A stretch of 64,000 bases of DNA, from contig DASZRT010000143.1 in the NCBI GenBank assembly GCA_035549075.1, positions 1-64,000 of the forward strand. The letters run 5' to 3'. This DNA is from DASZFV01 sp035549075 (GTDB lineage Bacteria; Myxococcota_A; Polyangia; Fen-1088). Numbering within the stretch: the first letter of the stretch is position 1; each line of letters begins with the position of its first letter. The notes beneath the pieces are model-generated. The model was given only the letters and a program-made list of their open reading frames with translations, was not told the origin of the DNA and ran no database searches. Made by a program: the position numbers and the translations under genes. Positions 17,444-26,167 of this stretch are shown in pieces.

Positions 17444-18588
17444 GATCGGCTCTCCATCTTCTTGAGGGGCTGCGCCTTGGGCGGTCCCTTGCTCTTCTCG
17501 AGCGCGGCCTTCGCCTGCTCAATCTTGCTCTGCTTCTTGGGCGCGTCGGGCGGCGGCACGTTCGCGAAGCCCGAGGCGAGACCCTCGACGAAGGCGTTGC
17601 GCACGACGCCGATGATGGCCGGCCACAGCTGCACGTCGGGGCTCGTGAGCTTTCCTTTGATGGGAACGGTCGTCGCGACGGCGTTGCGGTCGGGCACGCG
17701 ATCCGACGCGAGCTTCACCGCCGTGTCGGCGAGCCACGCCTTGACGTGGTCCCACGCGCCCGGCTCGGCCGGCTTGACTTCGACGTTCTTCAGCACGGGT
17801 TTGACGCCGCCCGAGATCAGGCCGTCGCGCACCGTGAACTGCGCGAAGACGTCGAGCGTGCCGTGCGGTGCCTGCAGCTTCGTCTTCGGTTCGAGGAAGG
17901 CGTACAGCTCGGCGACGCGAAGGTCTTCGAGCTCGAGACGGCCCGCCATCTCGAGCGGGCTCGCGAAGGCGTCGGCCGACGCGAAGACGCTGAGCTTGCC
18001 GCTGTCGCCCAGCACGCCGGCGGCGCTGACCGTCGTCGGCCTCGCGCCCGCGAGGCGCTCGCGCGTCGCGAGGTTTTCGGCGGCGAGCGCGAGGTGATGC
18101 ACCCACAGCTCGGGGTGGTTCGGCAGCGCGTCGTCGCGGAACAAGATCTCGCCGCGCACGATCTCGACGCGCGCGATCTGCAGCGGCGTGATCTGCGAGA
18201 GCTGCGCCGAAAGATCGGGCGGCGCCGGCGTCCCTTTGGGCGGCGCGTGCGCGGGCTGGATGATCGTGAACTTCGGCTCGACCAAGCGCGCGCGCGCGAT
18301 GAGCCGGCGGTGCAACAACGCGCCCAGGTCGAGGCCCACGTGCGCCGATTCGGCGAAGAAGATCGGCTCTTTGCTGCCCGTGGGCGTGAGCGCGAGCCGA
18401 GTGATCGTGTAGCCCGGCGAAAACACCGTGACGTGCACGCGCTCGAAGTCGCCGTGCATCCCCTGGAGGCGTGCGAGACCGCGTCGGGTCGCCGACGTCG
18501 CGATCGGGTCGAGCGCGAGCCGCACCGCGACGACGACCGCGGCGAGCACGGCCGCGGCGATCAGCGTGCGGCGCAACCATTTGGGCAT
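17440..18588 (-). CDS. DUF748/AsmA-like envelope protein
   Basis: A 382-residue protein with one N-terminal transmembrane anchor (RTLIAAAVLAAVVVAVRLAL, about 6-25) and a long beta-rich periplasmic part. Signals of the DUF748/AsmA group are ESAHVGLDLGALLHRRLIARARLVEPKFTI near 81-110, IARVEIVRGEILFRDD, and a later LEMAGRLELEDLRVAELYAFL. Such proteins are thought to form hydrophobic grooves for lipid transfer or envelope assembly. It is the first gene of the operon 18588-16284. The tail is Lys-rich. No enzyme motif is seen. Confidence 0.78.
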   Translation of the reverse strand: MPKWLRRTLIAAAVLAAVVVAVRLALDPIATSATRRGLARLQGMHGDFERVHVTVFSPGYTITRLALTPTGSKEPIFFAESAHVGLDLGALLHRRLIARARLVEPKFTIIQPAHAPPKGTPAPPDLSAQLSQITPLQIARVEIVRGEILFRDDALPNHPELWVHHLALAAENLATRERLAGARPTTVSAAGVLGDSGKLSVFASADAFASPLEMAGRLELEDLRVAELYAFLEPKTKLQAPHGTLDVFAQFTVRDGLISGGVKPVLKNVEVKPAEPGAWDHVKAWLADTAVKLASDRVPDRNAVATTVPIKGKLTSPDVQLWPAIIGVVRNAFVEGLASGFANVPPPDAPKKQSKIEQAKAALEKSKGPPKAQPLKKMESRS

Positions 18589-18740
18589 GACGCCCAGAAA
18601 CTAAGAGCGCGCACAGATGTGGCAAGGCGCGGCGTTGGCGCCGCGCGACGTTACGCTGCGGGCCCGTCTTGTACATGACGCCTACATGTCGTCAGGATGT
18701 CGTGGCGCCGTCGCCTTCAACGTCTATAGTGACGACGTCG
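18589..18740. promoter_or_regulatory. Divergent intergenic region with a GC stem-loop
   Basis: This 152-bp spacer separates the minus-strand envelope operon from a plus-strand receiver gene, so it should hold both promoters. It contains an 8-bp-arm inverted repeat GCGCGGCG-TTGG-CGCCGCGC (18627-18646) with no T-run, and a TACATG direct repeat (18673-18690 area). I cannot assign -10/-35 boxes with confidence. Confidence 0.35.
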
Positions 18741-19130
18741 ATGAGCTCGTCTCCGGATAGCCCCGTCGTCGCGTCGCAGGCGCGCGTCCTCGTCATCGAC
18801 GACAACCAGGACATCACCGACGTCATCCGCGAGCACCTCGACGAGCTCGGTTGCGCCGTCGAGGTCGCGCACGACGGTCCCGCAGCGCTCGATCTCGCGG
18901 CAACGTTCAGCCCCACGGTCTGCCTGCTCGACCTGTCGTTGCCCTCGATGGATGGTTGCGAAGTGGCCACGCGCCTGCGCGAAGCTCACCCCGGCGAAGC
19001 GCTCAAGCTCGTCGCCGTCACCGGCTCGAGCGGCGAAGCCGATCGCGTCCGCGCCCGCGAAGCCGGCTTCGACGAGCACCTCGTCAAACCCTTCGACCTC
19101 GACGACCTCACGCGGATTGTGAGTACTTAG
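18741..19130 (+). CDS. Single-domain response regulator (receiver)
   Basis: A 129-residue CheY-like protein: acidic pocket VIDDN at 18-22, phospho-Asp64 in VCLLDLSLPSMDG, Thr/Ser in VAVTGSSG and Lys in HLVKPFD. There is no output domain or neighbouring kinase. The ATG at 18741 (MSSSPDSPVVASQARVLVID) is preferred over a start 24 codons earlier, whose extension has no receiver homology. Its TAG stop overlaps the TAA stop of the convergent fibro-slime gene through TTAG at 19127-19130. Confidence 0.88.
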   Translation: MSSSPDSPVVASQARVLVIDDNQDITDVIREHLDELGCAVEVAHDGPAALDLAATFSPTVCLLDLSLPSMDGCEVATRLREAHPGEALKLVAVTGSSGEADRVRAREAGFDEHLVKPFDLDDLTRIVST

Positions 19131-20068
19131 GGAACGACGTAGCCGCAGTCTTCGAAGGCGAGGTTCATGTCGATTCGGAAGTTCGAGTCGATGCTGTGGC
19201 GCTCGGCGTGGAAGAGGTCGAGGGGGTAGACGTTGCCCTTGGTGATGCCGAGGGCCGCGGCCGAGGCGTCGAGGTCGACGAGGCCCGCGCCGGTGTCGGC
19301 CGTGTGCAGGCCGCCGAGATCGACGGCGAGCTTGCCGTTGATGAAGATCCACACGTCGTCGTCGCCCTGGAAATTGAAGCGCTCCCCGCCGCCGTAGCGG
19401 AACGTCGTGTGGATCTCCGTCGTGAAGCCGAAGTTGTGCCAGACGTCGCCCGCCTTGCCGCTGTCGCCCCACCCCGCGCCGTCCATCGGGAAGAAGTGGC
19501 TGCTCTTGAACGTCGACACGCCCGCGCCCGGCTCGAGCTGCAAGTAGACGAGGAACGGCTTGTTGACGCCGTCGACCGAGCGGTACCACTGATCGAAGGC
19601 GGCCTTCGACGTCGTCATCGCGCCGAAGGGGCACGTCGCCGACACGGGCGCGCCGCGCTCGCAGCGCGACGTGTAGATCGGCTTGTGATCGGCGCCGAGC
19701 TCGGGCGCGACGAGGCCGTGGGTCGAGCCGCGGCCCTCGAAGACCTCGAAGTCGGGGTGGCCGCCGGGCTCGAGCGCGCCGCCCGCGGCGGCGAGCGCGC
19801 CTTTGAAGTCGCGCACGACGCCCGAGATGACGTTGCAGATCTTCGGGCCCGAGCCGGGGCCGAAGGTCGCGTCGACGGCGAGCGCGACGCCGCGTTCGTA
19901 GGCGCCGATGTCGGCGGGCGTGAAGGAGGTCGGAGGCTCGTAGGTCGCGCCGCCGTCGTCGGAGGTGTCGCCACCGATCGCGATCGCGTCGACGCGGCTG
20001 CTGCCCGCGGGCGGCGCGCACGCCGCGAACGCGAGCGCCGACAGCAGCCACGTCGCGCGCACGGTCAC
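19127..20068 (-). CDS. Fibro-slime domain lipoprotein
   Basis: A 313-residue secreted protein with a signal and a lipobox-like ALAFAAC near residue 17. The C-terminal 230 residues match the fibro-slime domain, a PA14-like fold: FDQWYRSVDGVNKPF, FFPMDGAGWGD, HNFGFTTEIHTTFRYGGGERFNFQGDDDVWIFINGKLAVDLGGLH, and LDLFHAERHSIDSNFRIDMNL. Similar domains occur in slime-mould prestalk proteins and many myxobacterial surface proteins, where binding or adhesion roles are presumed. The GTG start at 20068 overlaps the stop of the upstream beta-helix gene (20065-20068), so the two are co-expressed. Confidence 0.88.
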   Translation of the reverse strand: MTVRATWLLSALAFAACAPPAGSSRVDAIAIGGDTSDDGGATYEPPTSFTPADIGAYERGVALAVDATFGPGSGPKICNVISGVVRDFKGALAAAGGALEPGGHPDFEVFEGRGSTHGLVAPELGADHKPIYTSRCERGAPVSATCPFGAMTTSKAAFDQWYRSVDGVNKPFLVYLQLEPGAGVSTFKSSHFFPMDGAGWGDSGKAGDVWHNFGFTTEIHTTFRYGGGERFNFQGDDDVWIFINGKLAVDLGGLHTADTGAGLVDLDASAAALGITKGNVYPLDLFHAERHSIDSNFRIDMNLAFEDCGYVVP

Positions 20069-22050
20069 CAGCCGCTGTCGCCGGCGCCGCGCCCGAGATC
20101 GAAGCCCGCGCCCGGCTCGTAGTAGATGCCGCCGCCCGAGGCGTGCGTCACGACGACGTTCGTGAACTGCCCGCCGCCCGAGGTCATCGCTTGCACGAGC
20201 AAGCCGTAACTGCCGGCGCCGTCGATCGTGATGCCGTCGAAGGTCGCGTTCGTGATCGGGTTCGAGCCCTGGATGTGCAGGCCGGAATACGTGGGGCTGT
20301 CGACGGTGATGTCCTTGAACAGCAGCCCCGAGATCGGCCCCTGCTGCGAGAAGATTTTGATGGCGCCGTGCTCTTGGTTGTAGAAGCGTCCGCCCGCGCG
20401 GATGAACGAGTTGCGCTGCACGCTGGTCGTGCCCGTGAACGCGTGCGACGAAAACTGCTGCGCGACGAGGATCGCCGGGTAGGTCACGACGTCGAGGCAG
20501 ACGTTGTCCTCGACCTTGTTGTCTTGCCCGCCGTAGACGCCGAAGCAGTTGGCGCGCCACGGGAGCTGGACGGTGTCGAAGTGGAAGACGTTGTTGGCGT
20601 TGACGCCCGTCTGCGAGGGCGACCACGTCGCGAGCGCGTCGTCGCCCGTGTTGCGGAAGTGCGAGTTGACGACCTCGGAGTTGCTGGTGCCGTTGCAGAA
20701 GTTCACGCCGTCGGCGAACAGGTCGCGGAAGCGGCAGCCCGTGATGACGAGGCCGTTGGTGACGTTGTTGGTGCCCTCGCCCACCCAGAAGCCGACCTTC
20801 GTGTGCTCGACCCACAGGTTCTCGAGGCGCGAGCCCGTGCCGGCGCCGCCGTTGAAGCCGTTGTCGACGGCGGTGTCGTCGCGCGTCTGCGTGTCGCCGA
20901 GGATCGCGAAGTTCGCGAAGTGGCAGCCGCTGCCGATGCAGTGGAAGCGCGCCCATGGCCCGCGCAGCGTCGTGTACCACATGCCCGCGCCGTTCACGGC
21001 GACGTTGGCGACCTCGACGCCGTTGACGTCGCCCGTGCCGTTCGTCATGTCCCAGTTGCCGGCGGGGATCCACACGCCCTTGCCCATGTTCTTCGCGCCG
21101 TTGATGCACGACTGCAGCGCGTGCGTGTCGTCTTGGCCGTCGTCGGGCGTCGCGCCGCAATCGGCGAGCGAGAGCGTGTTGGCCGGCTGCGCGAGCGGTG
21201 GCGCGACGTACTCGAGGTCGATGAAGTCGATCACGTAGTAGGCGGCGTTGTTGGCGGTGTCTTTTTGCAGCTTCACCTTCCCGCCCGCGGGCACGTCGCC
21301 GATCAGCGCGCGCGCCTCGTCGTAGAAGTGGTGCGCGCCGCCCATGCCGGGATCGTTGCCCGTGCCCATCTCGCCGCCGTACGACCAAGCGTACTTCGAC
21401 GTCAACGTCAGCGCTTGTTTGAAAGTGCCGCCGACGTAGAGGTTCAGCGTCGACGTCGCGCCGCCGCCGCCGGGCGCGTCGGGCGTGACGAAGCGAACGA
21501 CGATGGCGTTGGCGCGCTGCGGGGCCGTGAACTCGACGAACTGACCTTGCTGTTCGAGGCGCACGGCGCGGCGGCCCGACGACTCGCTCGCGATCGAGCC
21601 GAACGTGCGATCGGGGCCGACGGCGACGCCCGTCGTGTTGGCGCTCTCGGCCTCGAGCTCGGTCCACGGCATCGTCGCGCCGCGGCCCGCGGGGACGAGC
21701 GGCGGCGCGTCGTAGCCGTCGGCGTCGCGCGCGCCACCATCGGGTGAGCCGCCCACGGGCGGCGAGCCACCCGCTCCGCCGTGGCCACCCGATCCGCCCT
21801 TCGAAGATCCGCCGGCGCCGCCGAGCGCGCCGCCGCCCTGCCCGCCTTTTGCGGAACCGCCGGCGCCCGTCGTGCCGCCCTTCGGCGCCGAGCCGCCGGA
21901 TCCGCCGCTTCCGGTGTGGCCCGCGCCACCGTCGTGGTCGGTTCCGATTTTGCCGGCGCCGGACGCGCACGCCGCGAGCATCAGCGCGGCGAAGGCCGCG
22001 ACCGTGAAGCGCAGATCTCGATGCCGACGGAAAACAACGCGGGAATGCAC
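20065..22050 (-). CDS. CBM6-like plus right-handed beta-helix lipoprotein (GH87-like)
   Basis: About 661 residues from a GTG at 22050. A basic N-terminus and lipobox LMLAAC (Cys28) are followed by a long Gly/Ser linker (about 35-95). A CBM6/35-like jelly-roll at about 110-250 (PWTELEAESANTTGV, RAVRLEQQGQFVEFTAPQRANAIVVRF) comes next, then a right-handed beta-helix from about 258 that begins LADCGATPDDGQDDTHALQSCINGAKNMGKGVWIPAGNW. The domain order is that of GH87 alpha-1,3-glucanases (mycodextranases), though other beta-helix families share the fold and I cannot confirm catalytic Asp residues. It likely digests an extracellular polysaccharide. The start is uncertain because no ATG fits the signal peptide. 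Confidence 0.75.
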   Translation of the reverse strand: MHSRVVFRRHRDLRFTVAAFAALMLAACASGAGKIGTDHDGGAGHTGSGGSGGSAPKGGTTGAGGSAKGGQGGGALGGAGGSSKGGSGGHGGAGGSPPVGGSPDGGARDADGYDAPPLVPAGRGATMPWTELEAESANTTGVAVGPDRTFGSIASESSGRRAVRLEQQGQFVEFTAPQRANAIVVRFVTPDAPGGGGATSTLNLYVGGTFKQALTLTSKYAWSYGGEMGTGNDPGMGGAHHFYDEARALIGDVPAGGKVKLQKDTANNAAYYVIDFIDLEYVAPPLAQPANTLSLADCGATPDDGQDDTHALQSCINGAKNMGKGVWIPAGNWDMTNGTGDVNGVEVANVAVNGAGMWYTTLRGPWARFHCIGSGCHFANFAILGDTQTRDDTAVDNGFNGGAGTGSRLENLWVEHTKVGFWVGEGTNNVTNGLVITGCRFRDLFADGVNFCNGTSNSEVVNSHFRNTGDDALATWSPSQTGVNANNVFHFDTVQLPWRANCFGVYGGQDNKVEDNVCLDVVTYPAILVAQQFSSHAFTGTTSVQRNSFIRAGGRFYNQEHGAIKIFSQQGPISGLLFKDITVDSPTYSGLHIQGSNPITNATFDGITIDGAGSYGLLVQAMTSGGGQFTNVVVTHASGGGIYYEPGAGFDLGRGAGDSGW

Positions 22051-22120
22051 GCGAGGGTGAATGCCCTCGACGATCGAAATCCGTGTCGGCGCGCGGCGCG
22101 TGTGTTTATCCTGACGGCAC

Positions 22121-23152
22121 ATGCGGGGCGGCTCTCGGGCTGGCGCGGCGTTGGGGCTCCTCGTCGCGATCGCCACGTCGATGGGATCGCGCGCGCGCGC
22201 CGCCGAAGCACCAGTCGCCGACGCGCCGCCCGAGCTCGCGCTCACGTGGCGCGCGCCCGAGCGCTGTCCGTCGGCGGGCGACGTCGACGCGCAGTTCGCG
22301 CGCTTGCTCGGCGGCGCGGCGCGCGCGCCGTCGGGCAAGAAGATCGCGGCGACGGCGTTCGTGCGCGAGGCCGGAACCGGCCGCTGGGTGCTGGACCTCG
22401 CCACGGATCTCGACGGCGCCGAGGGGCGTCGCACGATCGCGGGCGACTCGTGCGCGTCGGTCGCCTCGGCGGCCGCGCTCATCCTCGCACTCATGATCGA
22501 TCCGACGGCTGCGGAGCGCGCGACCGAAGAGAGCGCGCCGCCGACGCCGCCGCGAGAGCCGCCGCCGAAAAAGATCGAAGCGCCGCCCGCGATCGAAGCA
22601 AAGCCACAGCCAGCCACGAGCGGCGACGCGTGGCCCGTGCGTCCGTTCGTGCGCGGCTTCGGCGCGGGTGTCGTCTCGCTGCTGCCGTCGGCCGCGCTCG
22701 GAGGGGGCGTGGGCGTGGGCGCGCGCCGCGGGCGGCTCGCCGTCGAGCTCACGGCGCTCGCCACGCAAGCGCGGCACGCCGACGCCGCGGGCGCCCCCGG
22801 CGAGGGCGGCACGTTCCACCTCGCGATCGGCGGCGCGCGCGCGTGCGGCGCACTCTCCGGTCACGTCGCGGGCAGCGTCGGCTGGCAGCTGTGCCTCGGC
22901 GCCGAGCTCGAGCGCATCACCGCCACGGGCACGGGCGTCGACGTCGTGCGCTCGGCCAACGTGAAGATGGCCGCGGGCACGGGCGGCGTCATCGCGACGG
23001 TGCCGCTCGCCGCGCACGTCGGGATCTCGCTCGAGCTCGACGGCGCGCTGCGGCCGTACCACCCCCAGTTCAGCCTCGATCAGATCGGCCCCATCTACCG
23101 CGTGCCCTGGGCCAGCGCGGCCGGCGCCCTAGGCGTCGTCGTAAGTCTCTGA
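22121..23152 (+). CDS. Predicted periplasmic/outer-membrane beta-rich protein of the ECF cluster
   Basis: A 343-residue protein with a signal peptide (about 1-28, ending ARAAEA). An N-terminal domain follows (ALTWRAPERCPSAGDVDAQF, with two cysteines, through ILALMIDPTA), then a Pro/Glu/Lys linker (about 135-165), then about 175 residues of amphipathic beta strands (VRPFVRGFGAGVVSLLPSAALGGGVGVGARRGRLAVELTALAT) that look like a small outer-membrane barrel. I know this architecture as a common neighbour of ECF sigma or FecR genes in Myxococcota but not its function. The gene at 61996 has a comparable plan. It ends 62 bp before the sigma factor gene. Confidence 0.75.
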   Translation: MRGGSRAGAALGLLVAIATSMGSRARAAEAPVADAPPELALTWRAPERCPSAGDVDAQFARLLGGAARAPSGKKIAATAFVREAGTGRWVLDLATDLDGAEGRRTIAGDSCASVASAAALILALMIDPTAAERATEESAPPTPPREPPPKKIEAPPAIEAKPQPATSGDAWPVRPFVRGFGAGVVSLLPSAALGGGVGVGARRGRLAVELTALATQARHADAAGAPGEGGTFHLAIGGARACGALSGHVAGSVGWQLCLGAELERITATGTGVDVVRSANVKMAAGTGGVIATVPLAAHVGISLELDGALRPYHPQFSLDQIGPIYRVPWASAAGALGVVVSL

Positions 23153-23214
23153 GATCCTGACGAAACTTCAAAAGACGGATTCGGGCCCCCGCGGACACTC
23201 ATAATCGGAGGCCC

Positions 23215-23793
23215 GTGCTGGTCGGAAGGAGCAAAGCGCCGACGTACGAGCAGCCCCAGGGGCTGCCGGAGATTTACGCGCGTCACGCCGACTTCGTGTG
23301 GCGGAACCTGCGTCGGCTCGGCGTGCACGAGTCGTCGATCGACGACGCCGTTCAGGACGTGTTCCTGGTCGTGCACCGGCGGCTGGGCGACTTCGAGGCG
23401 CGCGCGCAGGTGACGACGTGGTTGTTCGGCATCGTGCTGCGCGTGGCGCAGACGTACCGACGCTCGGCGACGCGGCGGCGTGCGCGGCTCACCGACGCGC
23501 CCGCGAGCGACTTCGAGCACGTGCCGACGACGACGACCGAAGGGCCGGCCGAGCTGTTCGAGCGGCGCGAGGCCTCGCAGCTCTTGCACCGGTTGCTCGA
23601 TGAGCTCGACGACGACAAGCGTGCGATGCTGGTCTGCATCGAGCTCGAGCAAATGACCGTTCCTGAAGCGGCGGAGTCGCTGGGCCTCAACCTCAACACG
23701 GCGTACGGGCGCCTGCGCGCGGCGCGCGCGGCCTTCAACGACGCCGTGACGCGCGCGCAGCGGCAGATGGCCGCGGGGCGGGAGGCGTCGTGA
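23215..23793 (+). CDS. ECF-type RNA polymerase sigma factor
   Basis: A 192-residue sigma-70 family member with regions 2 and 4 only. Region 2: LPEIYARHADFVWRNLRRLGVHESSIDDAVQDVFLVVHRRLGDFE...VTTWLFGIVLRVA (about 20-80). Region 4: LLDELDDDKRAMLVCIELEQMTVPEAAESLGLNLNTAYGRLRAARAAF (about 122-170). The start is a GTG at 23215 with a GGAGG site at 23207-23211. The next gene overlaps by 4 bp and encodes a membrane protein placed where an anti-sigma factor is expected. Targets could include the neighbouring beta-helix proteins; this is inference. Confidence 0.93.
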   Translation: MLVGRSKAPTYEQPQGLPEIYARHADFVWRNLRRLGVHESSIDDAVQDVFLVVHRRLGDFEARAQVTTWLFGIVLRVAQTYRRSATRRRARLTDAPASDFEHVPTTTTEGPAELFERREASQLLHRLLDELDDDKRAMLVCIELEQMTVPEAAESLGLNLNTAYGRLRAARAAFNDAVTRAQRQMAAGREAS

Positions 23794-24569
23794 GCGCGCC
23801 CGAACGAGACGAGCTCACGAGCGCGGCGCGCGCGATCCTCGACGCGGGCCGCGACCTCGACGGCCCGGGCGATCTCGAGCGCGCGCGCGTGCGGCGGCTC
23901 TTGCTCGCGAAGATCGCGGCCGGTGGCACGGCGCTCGCCGCGTCCAGCGCGGCGGCGAGCGGTCCGGTGCCGATCGGGGCGGCGACGACGACGACCGCGG
24001 CGGCCACGGGCACGGCGACGACGTCGTCGGTGCTGGCGGCGCCCGTCGTCAAGGCGCTCGTGGCGCTCACGCTCGTGGGCGGCGGCGTCGGCGGCGGCTT
24101 CGCTTGGAAGGCACGGCGCGACGCGCGTCCGGCGGCGCCTGCGGTCGTCGCGACGAATGAGCCTGCGCGCGTGCCCGCGCCTCCGACGCTGGCGCCTGCT
24201 CCGCTGCCCGTCGTCGCGCCGCGCGCGCCGACGCCCGTGCATCACGTCCACGTCGCGGCTCCCGTGCGCGACGAGGTGCCGGCGAACCGCCTCGCCGAAG
24301 AGACGGCGCTGCTCGCGACGGCGAACGCCGAGCTGCGCGGCGGCGACGCGCGCCACGCGCTCGCCTTGCTCGACGACTACGAGCGCCGCTACCCGTCGGG
24401 CGTGCTGCGTGAAGAGGTGCTCGCTACGCGCGTGATCGCGCGCTGCCAAGTGAGCGTCGGCGCCGGCCCCGCGCCGGACGCGACCGCGCGCCGCGCCGCA
24501 GCCGCGTTCCTCGCGCGCCACGCGGCGTCGCCGCTCGCGCCGCGCGTCCGGTCTTCGTGCGAAAGGTAG
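23790..24569 (+). CDS. Membrane protein coupled to the ECF sigma factor (putative anti-sigma)
   Basis: A 259-residue single-pass protein: a cytoplasmic N-terminus of about 80 residues (DELTSAARAILDAGRDLDGPGDLERARVRRLLLAKIAAG), a transmembrane segment at about 84-107 (VVKALVALTLVGGGVGGGFAW), a Pro/Ala periplasmic linker, and a helical TPR-like end (LAEETALLATANAELRGGDARHALALLDDYERRYPSG...). The 4-bp overlap with the sigma gene and the topology fit an anti-sigma factor. It lacks a recognisable zinc-binding anti-sigma motif (HXXXCXXC), so the role is inferred. The next gene starts inside its last codons. Confidence 0.72.
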   Translation: MSAPERDELTSAARAILDAGRDLDGPGDLERARVRRLLLAKIAAGGTALAASSAAASGPVPIGAATTTTAAATGTATTSSVLAAPVVKALVALTLVGGGVGGGFAWKARRDARPAAPAVVATNEPARVPAPPTLAPAPLPVVAPRAPTPVHHVHVAAPVRDEVPANRLAEETALLATANAELRGGDARHALALLDDYERRYPSGVLREEVLATRVIARCQVSVGAGPAPDATARRAAAAFLARHAASPLAPRVRSSCER

Positions 24570-26167
24570 AGAGCCGCCGACGCTTCGGCGCCGGCCTCGC
24601 GGGTGCGCTCGCGCTCGGCGCCTGTCACCCGCCCGACGAGATCTCGCTCGGCGGCGCGACCACCGCGTCGGGCTCGGCGACGACGTTCTACCTATCGCCG
24701 AGCGGCAACGACGACGACGCGGGCACGAGCACGCACCCGTGGCGCACGTTCGCGAAAGCGTTCAAGCGGCTCGGCCCCGCGACGACGCTCGTGCTGCTCG
24801 ACGGCACGTACGACGGCGGCACGACGGGCTACCTCGACGCGCGGTGCTCGGGCGCCGGCGCGACCGCGTCCAACGGCGCCGCGGGCGCGCCCATCACGGT
24901 GCGCGCCGATCACCCGCGCGCCGCCTTCCTGCGCGGCGACGCGAGCGGCCCGCCCTTCTTCGTCGACGGCTGCTCGTACTGGACGTTCCAGGACCTGCGC
25001 GTCGAGTCCGACGACCTCGCCAACGCGCCCGACACCGTCGACGCCGGCTCGGTCGTCGTGCTCGGCGCGAACCACGACATCAGGCTGACCGGCCTGCTCG
25101 CGCGGCACCCCAACCGCTACAAGCACTCGCACGTCGTGCGCATCGGCGACGGCTCGCACGACATCGTCGTCGAGGGCTGCGAGCTCTACGACTTCCACCA
25201 CAACGCCTTCGAGACCTGGCGGACGAGCAACCTCGAGTTCCGCCGCAACTACGTCCACTCGCGCGACACGCCTGATCTCACGGGCGGCTACGTCTCCGAC
25301 GACCAGACGCGCGGCGACTACGGCTTCCTGCTCGAGGAGACGCGCAACGTCGCGCTCGAGAACAACGTCATCGAGGACGTCAACATCGGCATCGGCGTCG
25401 TGGGCCGCTACATGGGCTTGTCCGCGACCGATCCGCCGCCGGTCCCCGCCGACGACCCGCTCGACGGCAACCAGCTCTTGGGCAACGTCGTGCTCGCGCC
25501 GTCGAGCGCGGGCATCCGCCTCGACAGCCGCTGCCAAAAAGAGAGCCCGTGCACCGAGCCGGCGCGGAGCGTGCGCAACACGACGCTCATCGACGACGTC
25601 GTCGTCGGCGCCGCCGCGGGCCTCGACTCGGCCGGCGCGATCGGAACGAACGTGCAGAACATGTCGGTGCTCGCGTCGGCCAACGGCTTGCTGTTCGTGA
25701 CCGAGGATCAAAACGTGGGCGTCGCGTCGACGTCGATGACCGCCAACACACTCGCCGTCTCGCAGGCCGAGGCCTTCCGCGTCGACGGCGAAACCAACTG
25801 GTCGTTCGATCACTGCGCCGCCTCGAGCAGCAATGGCGCGGTCTCCGACTACGTGCCCGACGACGGCCACGTCACCAACAAGGTCGTGGCGCCGCCCGCG
25901 TCCGATCTCGGCGGCTGCCTCGTGTACTTGCCCGCGACCAGCGTGCTCAAAGGCGCGGGCAGCAACGGCCACGACGTGGGCGCCAACGTGCTCTTTCGCT
26001 ACGAGCTCGGCGTCCTCACGACCATGCCGCTGTGGATCGCGAGCGGCGCCAACCACGTCTTCCCGTGTGGCGCCGTCGTCCCCGGCGTCAACGACGACGC
26101 CGACACGAGCTGCGGCGGCGTCCACAAGCGCTTGCACGTGGGCGCCGCCGACTGTCCCTATCCTTAG
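24557..26167 (+). CDS. Right-handed beta-helix lipoprotein (polysaccharide-lyase-like)
   Basis: A 536-residue exported protein with a Tat-like start (ESRRRFGAGLAGALALGAC, lipid Cys about 23). The body begins TTFYLSPSGNDDDAGTSTHPWRTFAKAFKRLGPATTLVLLDGTY, the usual opening of PL9-like and other parallel beta-helix proteins. Many short turns follow (NHDIRLTGLLARHPNRYKHSH, HDIVVEGCELYDFHHNAFETW, NVALENNVIEDVNIGIGVVG). A catalytic set cannot be assigned. The GTG start overlaps the preceding gene by 13 bp, so it is the last gene of the sigma operon. Its stop overlaps the convergent gene through TTAG at 26164-26167. Confidence 0.82.
   Translation: MRKVESRRRFGAGLAGALALGACHPPDEISLGGATTASGSATTFYLSPSGNDDDAGTSTHPWRTFAKAFKRLGPATTLVLLDGTYDGGTTGYLDARCSGAGATASNGAAGAPITVRADHPRAAFLRGDASGPPFFVDGCSYWTFQDLRVESDDLANAPDTVDAGSVVVLGANHDIRLTGLLARHPNRYKHSHVVRIGDGSHDIVVEGCELYDFHHNAFETWRTSNLEFRRNYVHSRDTPDLTGGYVSDDQTRGDYGFLLEETRNVALENNVIEDVNIGIGVVGRYMGLSATDPPPVPADDPLDGNQLLGNVVLAPSSAGIRLDSRCQKESPCTEPARSVRNTTLIDDVVVGAAAGLDSAGAIGTNVQNMSVLASANGLLFVTEDQNVGVASTSMTANTLAVSQAEAFRVDGETNWSFDHCAASSSNGAVSDYVPDDGHVTNKVVAPPASDLGGCLVYLPATSVLKGAGSNGHDVGANVLFRYELGVLTTMPLWIASGANHVFPCGAVVPGVNDDADTSCGGVHKRLHVGAADCPYP

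Noticed and set aside
18627..18646. GC-rich stem-loop as a terminator
   Set aside because: It lies between divergent starts, not after a gene end, and has no T-run.
19127..21970. A 947-codon minus-strand frame joining the fibro-slime gene to Arg-rich sequence
   Set aside because: Only the last 313 codons have protein-like sequence; the upstream part lies in a wrong frame over the beta-helix gene, which ends in an overlapping TGA at 20065-20067.
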